A stretch of DNA of 45,830 bases from an uncultured Pseudomonadota bacterium (GCA_913057675.1 CAJXOL010000004.1:1-45830); one strand, 5' to 3'. Shown: positions 36,188-45,786, counted from the first letter of the stretch. Notes: generated from the sequence alone by a model not told the origin. Translations and numbers: made by a program.

Positions 36188-37348
36188 ATGGTCAATTATG
36201 ATGTTTTAGTCGCAGGTGCAGGCACCGTTGGATGCGCAACCGCAGTTACCTTGTCAAGGCTGGGTCTTCGCGTAGCTATAATTGGGCCGAAAAGCCCTAT
36301 CGATGATGCAATGTCTGAGCCGCTTGCGGGGATGCCATATGACAACCGGGTGTTTGCGATACGACCATCAACTAAACAATTTTTGATGGAATCGTATTTT
36401 TGGGACGATCTTGCCTCGGAAAGAGCCCAGTCCGTCAGGCGTATACAAGTTGACGGGGCCTCTCGTCCAAGCCTTACCCTGGACGCCCATGATGCGGGCG
36501 TTCTTCAGTTGGCGTGCATTGTGGAGAACGATAACCTCAAACGGGCCATCGGAAGGCATGTTCGTTCTGAGCAATCAGTAGAGTTCCTTGGTGGCGAGAT
36601 TCTCTCTATTGAGCAGAAGCTACACTTTGTCAGAGTGGTTACGTCTTCCGGCGAAATGACCTGTAAGTTGTTAGTGGCAGCCGACGGTAGCGATTCGGTG
36701 GTCCGACAATTCTCCGGATTGAGCGTGGCAACGAGAGATTATGGGTGTACGGGCTTGGTAGCAAATTTTACGACTGCACTTGCACATCAAAATACGGCTT
36801 ACCAGTGGATGGGTCAAGATGGAGTGATTGCTTACTTACCGTTGCCGGGAAACTTGGTGTCGATGGTGTGGTCCGTAAGGAATGAGCTTGCGCAAGAGGT
36901 CAATGAGCACGTATTGTGCGATTTATTAGCGGAGCGTTATAACCCTCTAAAGATAACCAGCCTTAACAGCGCTATTGGACGTTTTCCTCTGCGCCGTACA
37001 TTACCTCAAAGCGTGTCGTTGGGGAGAGTGGTGTTGGTTGGCGATGCCGCGCATCAGTTTTTACCTTTAGCAGGACAAGGGTTAAATGTAGGTTTGAGTG
37101 ATACGGCGAAGTTGTGTTCGTTAATTAAAGCTTACGGGATGATCGATCCTGGGAGTCTGTCGGTGATCAATCGGTATCGACGAGCGAGAAAAGAAGAGAT
37201 TGAGAGCTTGACGTGGTTCACAGAGACCATACACGACATGGCCAGCGATGAGTCTCAGTTGTGTCGCTCGTTTCAAGACATCGGATTTGCTGCGGTTCGA
37301 GGGTCAAATATTTTCAGGCGGTTTTTTATTGATAAGGCTATGGGTTAA
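36188..37348 (+). CDS. UbiH/UbiF/COQ6-type FAD-dependent monooxygenase
   Basis: 386-aa class A flavin hydroxylase. The FAD-binding start is DVLVAGAGTVGCATAVTLSRLG; the middle ADGSDSVVRQ and the second FAD motif VLVGDAAHQFLPLAGQGLNVGL are the family marks. It most probably hydroxylates the ubiquinone ring, as UbiH/UbiF-family proteins in betaproteobacteria often lie next to dsbC. Which ring position is hydroxylated cannot be decided from the sequence. The 5' end begins 48 bases from the tRNA promoter, and dsbC begins 25 bases after its stop. Confidence 0.9.
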   Translation: MVNYDVLVAGAGTVGCATAVTLSRLGLRVAIIGPKSPIDDAMSEPLAGMPYDNRVFAIRPSTKQFLMESYFWDDLASERAQSVRRIQVDGASRPSLTLDAHDAGVLQLACIVENDNLKRAIGRHVRSEQSVEFLGGEILSIEQKLHFVRVVTSSGEMTCKLLVAADGSDSVVRQFSGLSVATRDYGCTGLVANFTTALAHQNTAYQWMGQDGVIAYLPLPGNLVSMVWSVRNELAQEVNEHVLCDLLAERYNPLKITSLNSAIGRFPLRRTLPQSVSLGRVVLVGDAAHQFLPLAGQGLNVGLSDTAKLCSLIKAYGMIDPGSLSVINRYRRARKEEIESLTWFTETIHDMASDESQLCRSFQDIGFAAVRGSNIFRRFFIDKAMG

Positions 37349-37373
37349 TTTAAATTGAGTGAGGGTTAAGAAA

Positions 37374-38093
37374 ATGTATAAGTGTTTGGTATTGTTGTTG
37401 ATTGGTGTGATGGGTAGCGCTAATGCGAATGAGTCGGCTTTGGAGGATCAAATCCGTGACCGCTTCCCAACAGCATCCATTGATTCAATTGTAGAGACAG
37501 AAATTATGGGACTCTATGAGATCATTGTCAGTGGTTCTATATATTACGTTGATGAGAACTTTACATATTTGTTTGATGGTAGTTTGATTGAACTGAGTTC
37601 GATGCGTAACGTGACGTCCGAGAGAACCTCCGAAATTGAGGCGGCAGAATTGCAAAAAGTTGCCATCCCTTTTCATGAATTACCACTTGAGATGGCTATC
37701 AAACGTGTTTATGGATCAGGAGAGAGAGAGTTCGCTTATTTTGCAGACCCCAACTGTGGATACTGTCGTAAGTTTGATAAAGAAACATTGGGAAACCTGT
37801 CGGATGCGACGCTGTATCTTTTTCTTTATCCTGTGATCACTGAGCAGTCGATCCCGATTTCTAAATCAATTTGGTGCTCTGCTAATGCTTCTTTAGCTTG
37901 GGATGCGTTCATATTTGATGGCGTTGCTCCTGAGGCTCAAGGTGACTGTGATAATCCTATCGATCAGATAGTGACGTTTGGCAAAAGGATGTCGGTAAGA
38001 GCGACGCCAACACTCTTTTTCAGTGACGGTTCACGAGCAAGTGGTGCGCTGAGTTTAGAACAGTTAGAGGCTCGTCTGACGCTGACTAAATAA
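37374..38093 (+). CDS. dsbC: Periplasmic thiol:disulfide interchange protein DsbC family
   Basis: 239 aa with signal peptide MYKCLVLLLIGVMGSANA, followed by the N-terminal dimerisation region and a thioredoxin domain with active site FADPNCGYCRKF (CGYC). The cis-Pro turn is in RATPTLFFSDG. The track starts at a GTG five codons earlier; ATG 37374, nine bases after GAGG, gives a normal signal sequence. DsbC isomerises disulfides in the periplasm and needs DsbD, not in the window. Probably co-transcribed with the upstream UbiH-type gene. Confidence 0.93.
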   Translation: MYKCLVLLLIGVMGSANANESALEDQIRDRFPTASIDSIVETEIMGLYEIIVSGSIYYVDENFTYLFDGSLIELSSMRNVTSERTSEIEAAELQKVAIPFHELPLEMAIKRVYGSGEREFAYFADPNCGYCRKFDKETLGNLSDATLYLFLYPVITEQSIPISKSIWCSANASLAWDAFIFDGVAPEAQGDCDNPIDQIVTFGKRMSVRATPTLFFSDGSRASGALSLEQLEARLTLTK

Positions 38094-38121
38094 ATATTCT
38101 GAGAGGGTTTTTTGGTGGTGC

Positions 38122-39372
38122 TTATTTCTGGTTGTTAAAGGCAAGGAAAGTCTTGGGTATAAGTACCCACATCAAACCCGCCTGTTTCATTTTCCCTGCA
38201 TTGATGGCGGCCGATTCCCCGAAGCCCCAAAAGTAGTCTGCGCGAACGGCACCTTTGATAGCGCTACCCTTGTCCTGAGCGAACATTAATTGATTCAACG
38301 GATCTGCTGAATTTGGCCAGGACGTAGACAAATATACGGGAAAGCCTGATGGAATATACGTGTCATCGACCGCGATACTGCGGTTAGGGGTCAGCGGAAC
38401 GCCTAGCGATCCTATGGGTCCGGCAAGGTTTGCTGGTAGCGTTCTAAAAAAAACATACGACGGATTTTCCCTGAGGAGGGCGTCTATCTTGTCTGGATTG
38501 CGCTCCCCCCAGCGTTTGATGCCTTGCATGGAGGCTTGACTCAGTCTGAGCTCACCTTTGGAGACCAATGATTTGCCGATAGATCGATAGGGGTGGCCGT
38601 TAGACTTCGCAAATCCGAGACGAATGGTGCTGCCGTCTTTCAATTGAACGCGACCAGAGCCTTGGATTTGCAAGAAAAATAATTCGACTTTGTCTTTGAC
38701 CCATAGGATTTCTTTACCCTTGAGGCTTGCTAAGCCTTGGTCAATTTCTTCGCGCGTATAGTAAGGTATTAAGTCTGCTCCAGATCTCCGACCAACACCT
38801 CTGAATTCTTTAAATAAAGGGTATTGCTTGACGTCAACCGAAACTAAATCTTCGGGTACGCCGTAAGCCGGATAAGGGTATTCATGTGAGCGCTTTAAGC
38901 TCCCCCTCAGAAGTGGCTCGTAGTATCCCGTTACGATTCCCGATGGGGAATGATCCTGATTATTGACTTTGAATGGTACAAAATGAGTCTTATAGAATTG
39001 TCTTTGATTTGCTTCGGGGGTATGTGCTAAAGATTGAGCTTGCTGGCACAGAAGCGCCCATTCGCTATATTTGTCAAGCACGGTGCAAGATTGTAAGAGC
39101 GCCGATGTGCCGTCTGAGATTTGATCAGTGCTCCAATCTGGCAAATCTTCCCAGCTGGCAAAGGTCAAGTGATCTCTAGATTGGAGTTCAAATAAGTTAA
39201 ATAAACTTGGTTTGATCGTGGCTAGTGTAGTGCGCGAGCCTGAGGTCATTGACTCTTCAGTGATCGGCGCGGATACCTGCTCAGGAGGAGCGGGATCTTT
39301 TTTAAGTGGCGAAGAGGAGCAGGCGCTTAGGATGGCGATTAGGCACGCTTGAATCCAAATATTTACGTTCAT
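38122..39372 (-). CDS. mltA: Membrane-bound lytic murein transglycosylase A
   Basis: Outer-membrane lipoprotein which cleaves peptidoglycan glycan strands. 416 aa from ATG 39372, with a signal and lipobox ILSACSSS. The 3D MltA domain is visible with GIVTGYYEPLLRGS, FFLQIQGSGRVQLKDGSTIRLGFA, and the catalytic Asp at GAVRADYFWGFGESAA. The track starts 6 codons earlier at a GTG. The n-region lacks positive charge, so the exact start is uncertain. Convergent with dsbC; neighbours apaG and rpe are the usual betaproteobacterial order. Confidence 0.93.
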   Translation of the reverse strand: MNVNIWIQACLIAILSACSSSPLKKDPAPPEQVSAPITEESMTSGSRTTLATIKPSLFNLFELQSRDHLTFASWEDLPDWSTDQISDGTSALLQSCTVLDKYSEWALLCQQAQSLAHTPEANQRQFYKTHFVPFKVNNQDHSPSGIVTGYYEPLLRGSLKRSHEYPYPAYGVPEDLVSVDVKQYPLFKEFRGVGRRSGADLIPYYTREEIDQGLASLKGKEILWVKDKVELFFLQIQGSGRVQLKDGSTIRLGFAKSNGHPYRSIGKSLVSKGELRLSQASMQGIKRWGERNPDKIDALLRENPSYVFFRTLPANLAGPIGSLGVPLTPNRSIAVDDTYIPSGFPVYLSTSWPNSADPLNQLMFAQDKGSAIKGAVRADYFWGFGESAAINAGKMKQAGLMWVLIPKTFLAFNNQK

Positions 39373-39417
39373 GGCTGGTGTAGAATTCACGTGTTTTAAT
39401 CAATCGGTATTTAAGCC

Positions 39418-39507
39418 ATGCTTTGGGCTATTTTTGAGATCTTATTGGGCCTCGGTTTATTCATTTTCATCATTTGGTGGACCGTACCTAAAGATAAAAA
39501 TAAGTAG
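39418..39507 (+). CDS. Possible 29-residue single-helix membrane peptide
   Basis: ATG 39418 opens 29 codons ending in TAG: a hydrophobic stretch of about 21 residues (MLWAIFEILLGLGLFIFIIWW) followed by a basic tail TVPKDKNK. That is the pattern of a small inner-membrane protein with the tail in the cytoplasm. It lies in the otherwise empty gap between the divergent mltA start and the apaG stop. No Shine-Dalgarno is obvious. I know of no function; it may be chance. Confidence 0.4.
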   Translation: MLWAIFEILLGLGLFIFIIWWTVPKDKNK

Positions 39508-39531
39508 GCAATGCGCAGTTTTCCATTGGGT

Positions 39532-39915
39532 TTAGTGTAATACCCTCGGAACGCTGAGCGTGAACTGTGAAATTTTTGCATCAAATTCAACGCCGTCAGA
39601 AGCCCGCATCTTATAGGAGCCCTCCATGAGCCCAACTGGTGTGTCAATCGAGGCGGCACTCGTGTATTCGAAGTATTCTCCAGGACCCAAGTTTGGGAAT
39701 TCCCCGACTACCCCTTCGCCCCGAACTTCTTCTACTTTTTCGTGGGCATCGGTGATGACCCAGTGGCGACTCAGCAACTGAGCTCGGACGGTCCCCGTAT
39801 TTTGAATGCGGATGCGATAGGCAAAAAAGTATCGCGATTGTTCGGTGTTAGATTGCTCGGGAATAAAAAAGGATTCCGTAGTGACGGTAATTTCATATTT
39901 TGTTTTTTCAGACAT
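39532..39915 (-). CDS. apaG: ApaG family protein
   Basis: 127 aa, FN3-like all-beta fold. Family segments present: YEITVTTESFFIPEQSN, FFAYRIRIQNTGTVRAQLLSRHWVITDA, VRGEGVVGEFPNLGPGEYFEYTS and GLMEGSYKM. Genetic data link ApaG to cobalt/magnesium efflux and it is similar to the FBXO3 C-terminal domain; biochemical function is not known. It is divergent from rpe with a 117-base gap, as in other Burkholderiales. Confidence 0.95.
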   Translation of the reverse strand: MSEKTKYEITVTTESFFIPEQSNTEQSRYFFAYRIRIQNTGTVRAQLLSRHWVITDAHEKVEEVRGEGVVGEFPNLGPGEYFEYTSAASIDTPVGLMEGSYKMRASDGVEFDAKISQFTLSVPRVLH

Positions 39916-39982
39916 AGTTCTTATTGTATCGGTAAATAGATCAAATTTAGTAATGGTTTGGTTCTCTTGGGGTCAGTATTTG

Positions 39983-40011
39983 TTGGGTGGTTCGGTGTTT
40001 CCGTTTAGAAT
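39983..40011 (+). promoter_or_regulatory. Candidate sigma-70 promoter for rpe-gph-trp
   Basis: TTGGGT (39983-39988), a 17-base spacer, then TAGAAT (40006-40011), a 5/6 match to the -10 box. The expected start lies about 15 bases before the rpe ATG. The -35 box is only 3/6. Confidence 0.4.
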
Positions 40012-40032
40012 AAACATAAAGGAACCCGCTAA

Positions 40033-40695
40033 ATGATGAAAGATATCCGCATAGCACCGAGTATTTTGTCTGCCGACTTTTCACGACTCGGGGAAGAAGT
40101 GCGTTCGGTCGAGGCTGCAGGCGCTGACCTCATTCATTTTGATGTGATGGATAATCACTACGTGCCTAATCTGACCTTTGGTCCTATCGTGTGTGCATCG
40201 ATTAGGCCGCACACAAAATTGCCTATTGATGTGCATTTAATGGTGGAGCCAGTAGATGCCTTGGCTATGGAGTTCGCTAAAGCGGGTGCTGATCTGATCA
40301 GCTTCCATCCGGAGGCAACACAACACGTGGATAGGACGATCAATCTGATCAAGGATTCTGGATGTAAGGTCGGCATGGCATTTAATCCTGCGAGTCCACT
40401 TCATGTGTTGGATTGGACGCTCGATAAGATCGATTTAATTCTGATCATGTCGGTAAACCCTGGATTTGGCGGTCAAAGTTTTCTTGAGCACTCACTAGAT
40501 AAAATTGCTGAGGTCCGTGATTTGATCGATCTGTCTGGCTGCGATGTTTGGCTAGAGGTCGACGGAGGAATCAAAGTCGATAACATTGCGTCAGTCGCCG
40601 AGGCGGGAGCGGACACGTTTGTGGCAGGTTCTGCTATTTTTGGTGGGACTGACTATAAAAACATCATCAGTCAGATGAAAAATCGGATTTCTTAA
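40033..40695 (+). CDS. rpe: Ribulose-phosphate 3-epimerase
   Basis: 220-aa TIM-barrel enzyme that interconverts ribulose 5-phosphate and xylulose 5-phosphate in the pentose phosphate pathway. Diagnostic segments: [54 protein letters not shown]. Metal and catalytic Asp/His residues are intact. AAAGGA is nine bases upstream of ATG; a second ATG follows directly. It is first in rpe-gph-trpEGDC. Confidence 0.97.
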   Translation: MMKDIRIAPSILSADFSRLGEEVRSVEAAGADLIHFDVMDNHYVPNLTFGPIVCASIRPHTKLPIDVHLMVEPVDALAMEFAKAGADLISFHPEATQHVDRTINLIKDSGCKVGMAFNPASPLHVLDWTLDKIDLILIMSVNPGFGGQSFLEHSLDKIAEVRDLIDLSGCDVWLEVDGGIKVDNIASVAEAGADTFVAGSAIFGGTDYKNIISQMKNRIS

Positions 40696-40741
40696 TCGTG
40701 CAGATAATGAACATTTTTAACGCCACACCGAAGCTCCTTTC

Positions 40742-41440
40742 GTGACAGCTCAATCGGTAGTCCCTCCAGTTTTCTTTGAGGTCAGTGTTGTAGCTTTTGA
40801 CTTAGACGGCACCTTAGTCGATACGCTACCTGACTTGCATGCAGCAACTAACTTGACACTGCATGACATGGGGTATGAGGCGGTTAGCAGTCGTACTGTC
40901 CGACAGTATATTGGTCAAGGGATTGAGTACCTCTTGAAAGAACTCTTCACTGAATTAAACATCAGCCATACGGCGATTAATTTTGATGAGATCGCTCAAC
41001 AATTTAGGACTCATTATGCGCAACACGTGTGCGATCAATCGGCGCTGTTTCCCGGGATAGCAAATGCGCTAGAAGGTCTTAAGAGCTCAGGCATCGGCCT
41101 AGCTTGCCTTACCAATAAAAGTGAGCTGTTTACTCAGCCGATCTTGAAAAAACTAGAGATCTGGGATTATTTCCAAGAAGTGGTTTGTGGCGATACGTTC
41201 GCCAAACGAAAGCCGGATCCTTTGCCCTTAATTGAGCTTGCGGCTCGTTTTGATGTGGGGCCCAGTCGTGTTTTGATGGTGGGTGACTCGAAGACGGATA
41301 CAGCGTGTGCGCGTAATGCGGGTGCGCCAGTGGTGTGTGTCCCTTATGGGTATCGCTCAGGTATGGCGCTAACGGAGCTTGACTGCGACCTGATTCTCAA
41401 TGACGCTAACGATCTGCTCAGGCTTGTCAGGAAAGCGTGA
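40742..41440 (+). CDS. gph: Phosphoglycolate phosphatase, HAD family
   Basis: 232-aa HAD hydrolase. Motif I VAFDLDGTLVDTLPDL, motif II ACLTNKS, motif III KRKPDPLPLIEL, motif IV VLMVGDSKTDTACARNAG. It removes 2-phosphoglycolate formed during DNA repair or RuBisCO side reactions. The start is GTG and no strong ribosome site precedes it. Position between rpe and trpE is the standard betaproteobacterial arrangement and supports the assignment over other HAD phosphatases. Confidence 0.94.
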   Translation: MTAQSVVPPVFFEVSVVAFDLDGTLVDTLPDLHAATNLTLHDMGYEAVSSRTVRQYIGQGIEYLLKELFTELNISHTAINFDEIAQQFRTHYAQHVCDQSALFPGIANALEGLKSSGIGLACLTNKSELFTQPILKKLEIWDYFQEVVCGDTFAKRKPDPLPLIELAARFDVGPSRVLMVGDSKTDTACARNAGAPVVCVPYGYRSGMALTELDCDLILNDANDLLRLVRKA

Positions 41441-41530
41441 ATATAAACAGCGTTTATAATAGATCAAAATGCACATCATAAAGGCACACGTTAAGTTGGC
41501 GGTGCTGACACCCAGATTGTTGAGCTCAGT

Positions 41531-43000
41531 GTGAATAAAGAAGATTTTGAGAGTTTGGCGGACCAAGGTTTCAACCATGTGCCACTGGTGGTGGAGTCGT
41601 TTGCTGATCTCGATACGCCCCTATCGATTTATTTAAAGTTCGCTAATAAGCCGTTTTCCTACTTATTGGAGTCGGTGCAGGGAGGCGAACGCTTTGGTCG
41701 CTACTCGTTTATAGGACTGCCTTCCCGTATTCGTTACGAGGTGCGTGACCACACGTGCCGCGAAATTCACGATGATGTTGTTGTTGCAGAGATTGAAAGT
41801 GAGGACCCTATTGGTTGGGTTTCAGAGCTGCAAACAAGGACAAAAGCCTATTACCGAGACGATCTGCCCCGATTTCTGGGTGGCTTGGTCGGTTACTTTG
41901 GTTACGAGACAGTGCATTTGATAGAAGAGCGTGTTGGCGGACCCGGTCAGAAACTGGATCCGATCGATTGCCCAGATATTCTCCTTCTCCATTCGGACGA
42001 GGTGATTGCTTATGACAATCTAGCTGGGAAGCTCTACTTTGTTGTGTTCGCTAACCCGCAGGAGCCTGATTCTTACGAGCGTGGCCAAAAACGGCTGGCC
42101 GAGTTATTTAGCGCTTTGCGTGAACCAGTGCCCGAGACGGTCGAGGTGAAGCGTGATTTAGAGGTGCCTCACGAGGAAACTCCTGAAGAAGTATTCACTG
42201 AGAGTGTCTTGCGTGCGAAACAGTATATTCATGAAGGGGACATCATGCAGGTTGTATTGTCTCAACGCATGTCGGTGCCTTTTCAGTCGCCACCATTGTC
42301 GCTCTATCGTGCCTTACGTGCGTTGAACCCATCGCCGTACATGTTCTATTTCAATCTCAAGGATTTTCACATTGTAGGCGCTTCGCCGGAAATTTTGGTG
42401 CGTTTAGAAAAAGGCATGGTGACACTAAGGCCGATCGCTGGGACGCGACCTCGCGGGGCTACGAGAGAGGAAGATTTAGCGCATGAGCGGGATCTTTTAG
42501 CTGACCCCAAAGAAATTGCTGAGCATGTGATGCTCATGGACCTTGGTCGAAATGATTTGGGTCGGGTGGCTGAGTTTGGATCAGTTAATGTCACAGACCA
42601 AATGATCATTGAACGCTACTCGCACGTCATGCACATTGTCTCTAACGTGGAGGGTTCCCTTTTGGAAGGGCTGTCTGCGATTGACGTGTTACGCGCGAGT
42701 TTCCCAGCAGGAACCGTGTCTGGTGCGCCTAAGGTGCGGGCAATGGAAATTATTGATGAGTTAGAGCCAAGTAAGCGGGGAGTCTATGCTGGAGCTGTCG
42801 GTTATTTGGGCTTTAACGGTGATATGGACTTGGCGATTGCTATTCGAACGGCCGTCATTAAAGACAATACGTTGTATGTACAAGCGGGTGCTGGAATTGT
42901 GGCGGACTCTCAGCCAGAAAATGAGTGGATTGAGACCAAAAATAAAGCTAAAGCAATTCTTAAAGCGGCAGAAATCGCCGAAGCAGGGTTGAATCGTTAG
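41531..43000 (+). CDS. trpE: Anthranilate synthase component I
   Basis: Converts chorismate and glutamine-derived ammonia to anthranilate with TrpG. 489 aa. Tryptophan-inhibition motif LLESVQGGERFGRYSFIG is present in the N-terminal domain, so feedback control is likely. The chorismate-binding domain shows LNPSPYMFYFNL, GASPEILVRLE, RPIAGTRPRGATREED, LMDLGRNDLGRV and FPAGTVSGAPKVRAMEII. The start is GTG. The 90-base gap to gph holds TATAAT at 41455-41460, a possible internal promoter -10, but no good -35. Confidence 0.97.
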   Translation: MNKEDFESLADQGFNHVPLVVESFADLDTPLSIYLKFANKPFSYLLESVQGGERFGRYSFIGLPSRIRYEVRDHTCREIHDDVVVAEIESEDPIGWVSELQTRTKAYYRDDLPRFLGGLVGYFGYETVHLIEERVGGPGQKLDPIDCPDILLLHSDEVIAYDNLAGKLYFVVFANPQEPDSYERGQKRLAELFSALREPVPETVEVKRDLEVPHEETPEEVFTESVLRAKQYIHEGDIMQVVLSQRMSVPFQSPPLSLYRALRALNPSPYMFYFNLKDFHIVGASPEILVRLEKGMVTLRPIAGTRPRGATREEDLAHERDLLADPKEIAEHVMLMDLGRNDLGRVAEFGSVNVTDQMIIERYSHVMHIVSNVEGSLLEGLSAIDVLRASFPAGTVSGAPKVRAMEIIDELEPSKRGVYAGAVGYLGFNGDMDLAIAIRTAVIKDNTLYVQAGAGIVADSQPENEWIETKNKAKAILKAAEIAEAGLNR

Positions 43001-43069
43001 TACCATGCCTGATTTTTGTGTTGAGCTCGTTTAGTTAGAATGTTCCATTGAGACAATGAGATAAAGCCC

Positions 43070-43642
43070 ATGTTGTTGATGCTCGATAATTATGATTCGT
43101 TCACATTCAATCTCGTCCAGTATTTTGGGGAGTTGGGTGTTGAGGTGAAGGTGCTGCGTAATGATCAGACCAATGTTGCCGAAATTGAGTCACTGGCTCC
43201 AGAGTGGATCGTGATATCCCCTGGCCCATGCTCACCCAAACAGGCAGGGATATCTGTGGATGTCATTCAAGCGTTTGCCGGCAAGGTGCCACTTTTTGGT
43301 GTGTGTCTGGGACACCAATGCATTGGGCATGCTTTTGGTGGTGTGGTGACGTACGCGAAGCGTCTCATGCACGGTAAGACGTCACCTATTTTGCATGAAT
43401 CACAAGGCATTTTTCGCGCGTTGCCAACGCCTTTCACTGCAACTCGGTATCATTCATTGGCTGTTCAAAGAGAGACGTTGCCTGACTGTCTTGAGGTTAC
43501 TGCTGAGACTGAGGACGGCGAGATCATGGGATTGCGACATCGCTCAATGCCCATCGAGGGAGTGCAATTTCATCCTGAATCCATTTTGAGTGAACATGGG
43601 CACCGGTTATTGAAAAATTTTCTGGATCAAGCCAGCTCATGA
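43070..43642 (+). CDS. trpG: Anthranilate synthase component II (glutamine amidotransferase)
   Basis: 190-aa class I amidotransferase that gives ammonia to Trp[16 protein letters not shown] at the start, catalytic Cys in [16 protein letters not shown], and the His/Glu of the triad in [14 protein letters not shown]. The oxyanion part [13 protein letters not shown] is normal. Such proteins often also serve PabB in folate synthesis; no pabA/pabB is in the window. It lies 69 bases after trpE and overlaps trpD by ATGA. Confidence 0.97.
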   Translation: MLLMLDNYDSFTFNLVQYFGELGVEVKVLRNDQTNVAEIESLAPEWIVISPGPCSPKQAGISVDVIQAFAGKVPLFGVCLGHQCIGHAFGGVVTYAKRLMHGKTSPILHESQGIFRALPTPFTATRYHSLAVQRETLPDCLEVTAETEDGEIMGLRHRSMPIEGVQFHPESILSEHGHRLLKNFLDQASS

Positions 43643-44658
43643 TCATTAAAGACGCTATTGAATGTTTTTATCGGCGGGTCGATTTGTCTCACGATGACAT
43701 GACCACACTCATGCGCGCGATCATGTCCGGTGAGGTCCCGCCCGCATCAATGGCAGCCTTCTTGGTGGGCATTCAGGTGAAGGGCCCTACCGTTGAGGAA
43801 GTGGCTGCAGCTGCTGCCGTGATGAGGGAGTTTTCGACTACTGTGCTCGTGGAGCGTCCAGAGCGGTTGATTGACACCTGCGGCACAGGCGGGGATGGCA
43901 CCAAAACATTTAATATCTCGACGGCATCTGCCTTTGTTGTTGCTGCCGCTGGTGGGGCTGTTGCGAAACACGGTGGGCGATCAGTGTCGAGCTCTTCGGG
44001 TAGTGCCGATGTGCTCGAAGCGCTAGGGGCACGTCTTGATTTGCCTTCTGAGTCTGTCACTTCGTGTATTGAAGAGGTGGGTATCGGTTTTATGTTTGCG
44101 CCAGCGCACCACGCCGCAATGAAATTCGCGGCACCGGTGAGGCGCGAGTTGGGTGTCAAGACACTGTTCAATGTGTTGGGTCCCTTGACCAACCCCGCCG
44201 GAGCTAAGCGGCAGGTCATGGGTGTTTTTGATCGGCGTCTATTGGTGCAGCAAGCTCAAGTCCTGCAGCGCTTAGGCAGCACGCGCGCGATGATTGTTCA
44301 CGGTGAGAACGGATTAGATGAAGTGTCTCCAAGCGGCTTGACGTATGTGGCTGAACTTCGAGACGGTACGGTGCGCGAGTACCAGGTGTCGCTGGAGGCA
44401 TTGGGCGTCACGCCTATAGAATTAGATGATATTAAAGTGCCGGACCTCGAGGCGGCGGTGCGCGTTTTTAGGGGTGCTTTGTCTGGTGGTCATTCCTCAG
44501 GTAAGACTGCCGTTGTGCTTAACGCTGGAGCCTCGTTTTATACGTTAGATATGGTTACGACCCTCGGTGAGGGGGTAGATCTTGCGGTCACAACGATTGA
44601 GTCCGGGGGCGCAGAAGCCAAACTGAATGAATTTATTGCATTCACTCATCGTGATTAG
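43639..44658 (+). CDS. trpD: Anthranilate phosphoribosyltransferase
   Basis: 339 aa. Adds phosphoribosyl from PRPP to anthranilate. The PRPP-binding motif is [18 protein letters not shown], followed by [57 protein letters not shown] is conserved. Start overlaps the trpG stop (ATGA), so translation is coupled. Confidence 0.97.
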   Translation: MIIKDAIECFYRRVDLSHDDMTTLMRAIMSGEVPPASMAAFLVGIQVKGPTVEEVAAAAAVMREFSTTVLVERPERLIDTCGTGGDGTKTFNISTASAFVVAAAGGAVAKHGGRSVSSSSGSADVLEALGARLDLPSESVTSCIEEVGIGFMFAPAHHAAMKFAAPVRRELGVKTLFNVLGPLTNPAGAKRQVMGVFDRRLLVQQAQVLQRLGSTRAMIVHGENGLDEVSPSGLTYVAELRDGTVREYQVSLEALGVTPIELDDIKVPDLEAAVRVFRGALSGGHSSGKTAVVLNAGASFYTLDMVTTLGEGVDLAVTTIESGGAEAKLNEFIAFTHRD

Positions 44659-44690
44659 TGGGTCGCGATTTTGTATAAGGAGTTCTGATC

Positions 44691-45491
44691 ATGGGTTCTG
44701 ACACATCCAACATTCTCGATAAAATTCTTGAGACCAAGCGCGAAGAAATTCGATTGACTTCGGGGTATCGTTCGCTTGCGGAGTTAGAGCGTGAGTCCGA
44801 GTTCGCGCCGCCAGTGCGTGATTTTGAGTTAGCGATTAGGACCAAGATGGCTGCCGGTGGCTCTGCGGTCATTGCGGAAGTTAAGAAGGCAAGCCCAAGT
44901 AAGGGGGTCATTAGAGAACATTTCGATCCCATCGAGATTGCCCAGTCATACGAGCAACACGGCGCTGCGTGCTTGTCGGTCTTAACTGATCGAGATTATT
45001 TTATGGGCGCGGCTGAGTATTTAGTGGCTGCGCGCTCTGCTACACGACTACCCGTGCTGCGTAAGGATTTCATTATCGACCCATATCAAATATTTGAGGC
45101 GCGTTGCATGGGTGCCGACTGCATTTTGCTGATCGTGGCTGCCTTGAGTCATTCCCAGTTGGAGGAGTTGGAGCGCGTGGCGGTTCAGTTGGGAATGTCG
45201 GTGTTGGTTGAGGCGCACTCGAAAGAGGAGTTTGAGCGGGCGATTTGTTTACAAACATCGCTCATCGGGGTCAACAACCGTGACCTCAGAACCTTTGAGA
45301 CGTCCTTGCAAACCACGTTAGATCTGGTCAGCCAGTTACCAGAGAATCGAATCTTGATCACGGAAAGCGGGATTCATGCGCAGGAGGACGTAGTTTTGAT
45401 GCATGAGCATGGCGTATTTGCGTTCTTGGTGGGTGAAGCTTTTATGCGACAGGACGACCCAGGTGTAGCTCTAAAGTCGCTATTTCGTTGA
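44691..45491 (+). CDS. trpC: Indole-3-glycerol phosphate synthase
   Basis: 266-aa TIM-barrel enzyme closing the indole ring. Typical parts: ILDKILETKREEI, VIAEVKKASPSKGVIRE (catalytic Lys), PVLRKDFIIDPYQIFEAR, LVEAHSKEEFERA, IGVNNRDLRTFET and ESGIHAQEDV. A clear AAGGAG lies 8 bases before ATG, 32 bases after trpD. It is monofunctional: no TrpF domain is fused. trpF, trpB and trpA are not in the window. Confidence 0.97.
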   Translation: MGSDTSNILDKILETKREEIRLTSGYRSLAELERESEFAPPVRDFELAIRTKMAAGGSAVIAEVKKASPSKGVIREHFDPIEIAQSYEQHGAACLSVLTDRDYFMGAAEYLVAARSATRLPVLRKDFIIDPYQIFEARCMGADCILLIVAALSHSQLEELERVAVQLGMSVLVEAHSKEEFERAICLQTSLIGVNNRDLRTFETSLQTTLDLVSQLPENRILITESGIHAQEDVVLMHEHGVFAFLVGEAFMRQDDPGVALKSLFR

Positions 45492-45786
45492 GTGGCTTAC
45501 ACCGTTTGAGTCGCGGGCTGCGCCAACCTCAGCTGGCGTAATAAATAATTTACTGATATAAATCATAGCTTTGCGGAAACCTAGGCGCTCTTGCGTCCCC
45601 TAAGCCGTGATAATTGTTGTATTTTCGCAACATTTGCTCATGTTTTAAGACCATGTAACTAGTAGTGGGGGGTGTAGTTAGGCATTATGATCTTAACTGA
45701 TCTCAAGTGAACCGAACTTGAGGCAATCGGGAACAACAACCGATCTTAAAACCATCGGGACCAAGCTAATCAAGCGTAGTCAGAGT
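45492..45786 (+). other. Intergenic region after trpC
   Basis: No ORF with support. It holds a weak stem CGCCA/TGGCG (45521-45538) followed by an A/T-rich stretch with few Ts, possibly the trpC terminator, a perfect 7-bp inverted repeat CTCAAGT-N7-ACTTGAG (45702-45722), and a 5-bp repeat ATCGG-N9-CCGAT just after it. The adapter cuts off whatever lies downstream. Confidence 0.5.

Noticed and set aside
41424-41460. TTGTCA ... TATAAT promoter before trpE
   Set aside because: Spacer is 25 bases, too long for sigma-70; only the -10 box is credible.
41469-41534. 21-codon ORF ending over the trpE start, considered as a leader peptide
   Set aside because: Contains no Trp codons, has no ribosome site, and no terminator/antiterminator pair was seen.
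43773-44219. 148-aa minus ORF
   Set aside because: Antisense shadow of trpD.
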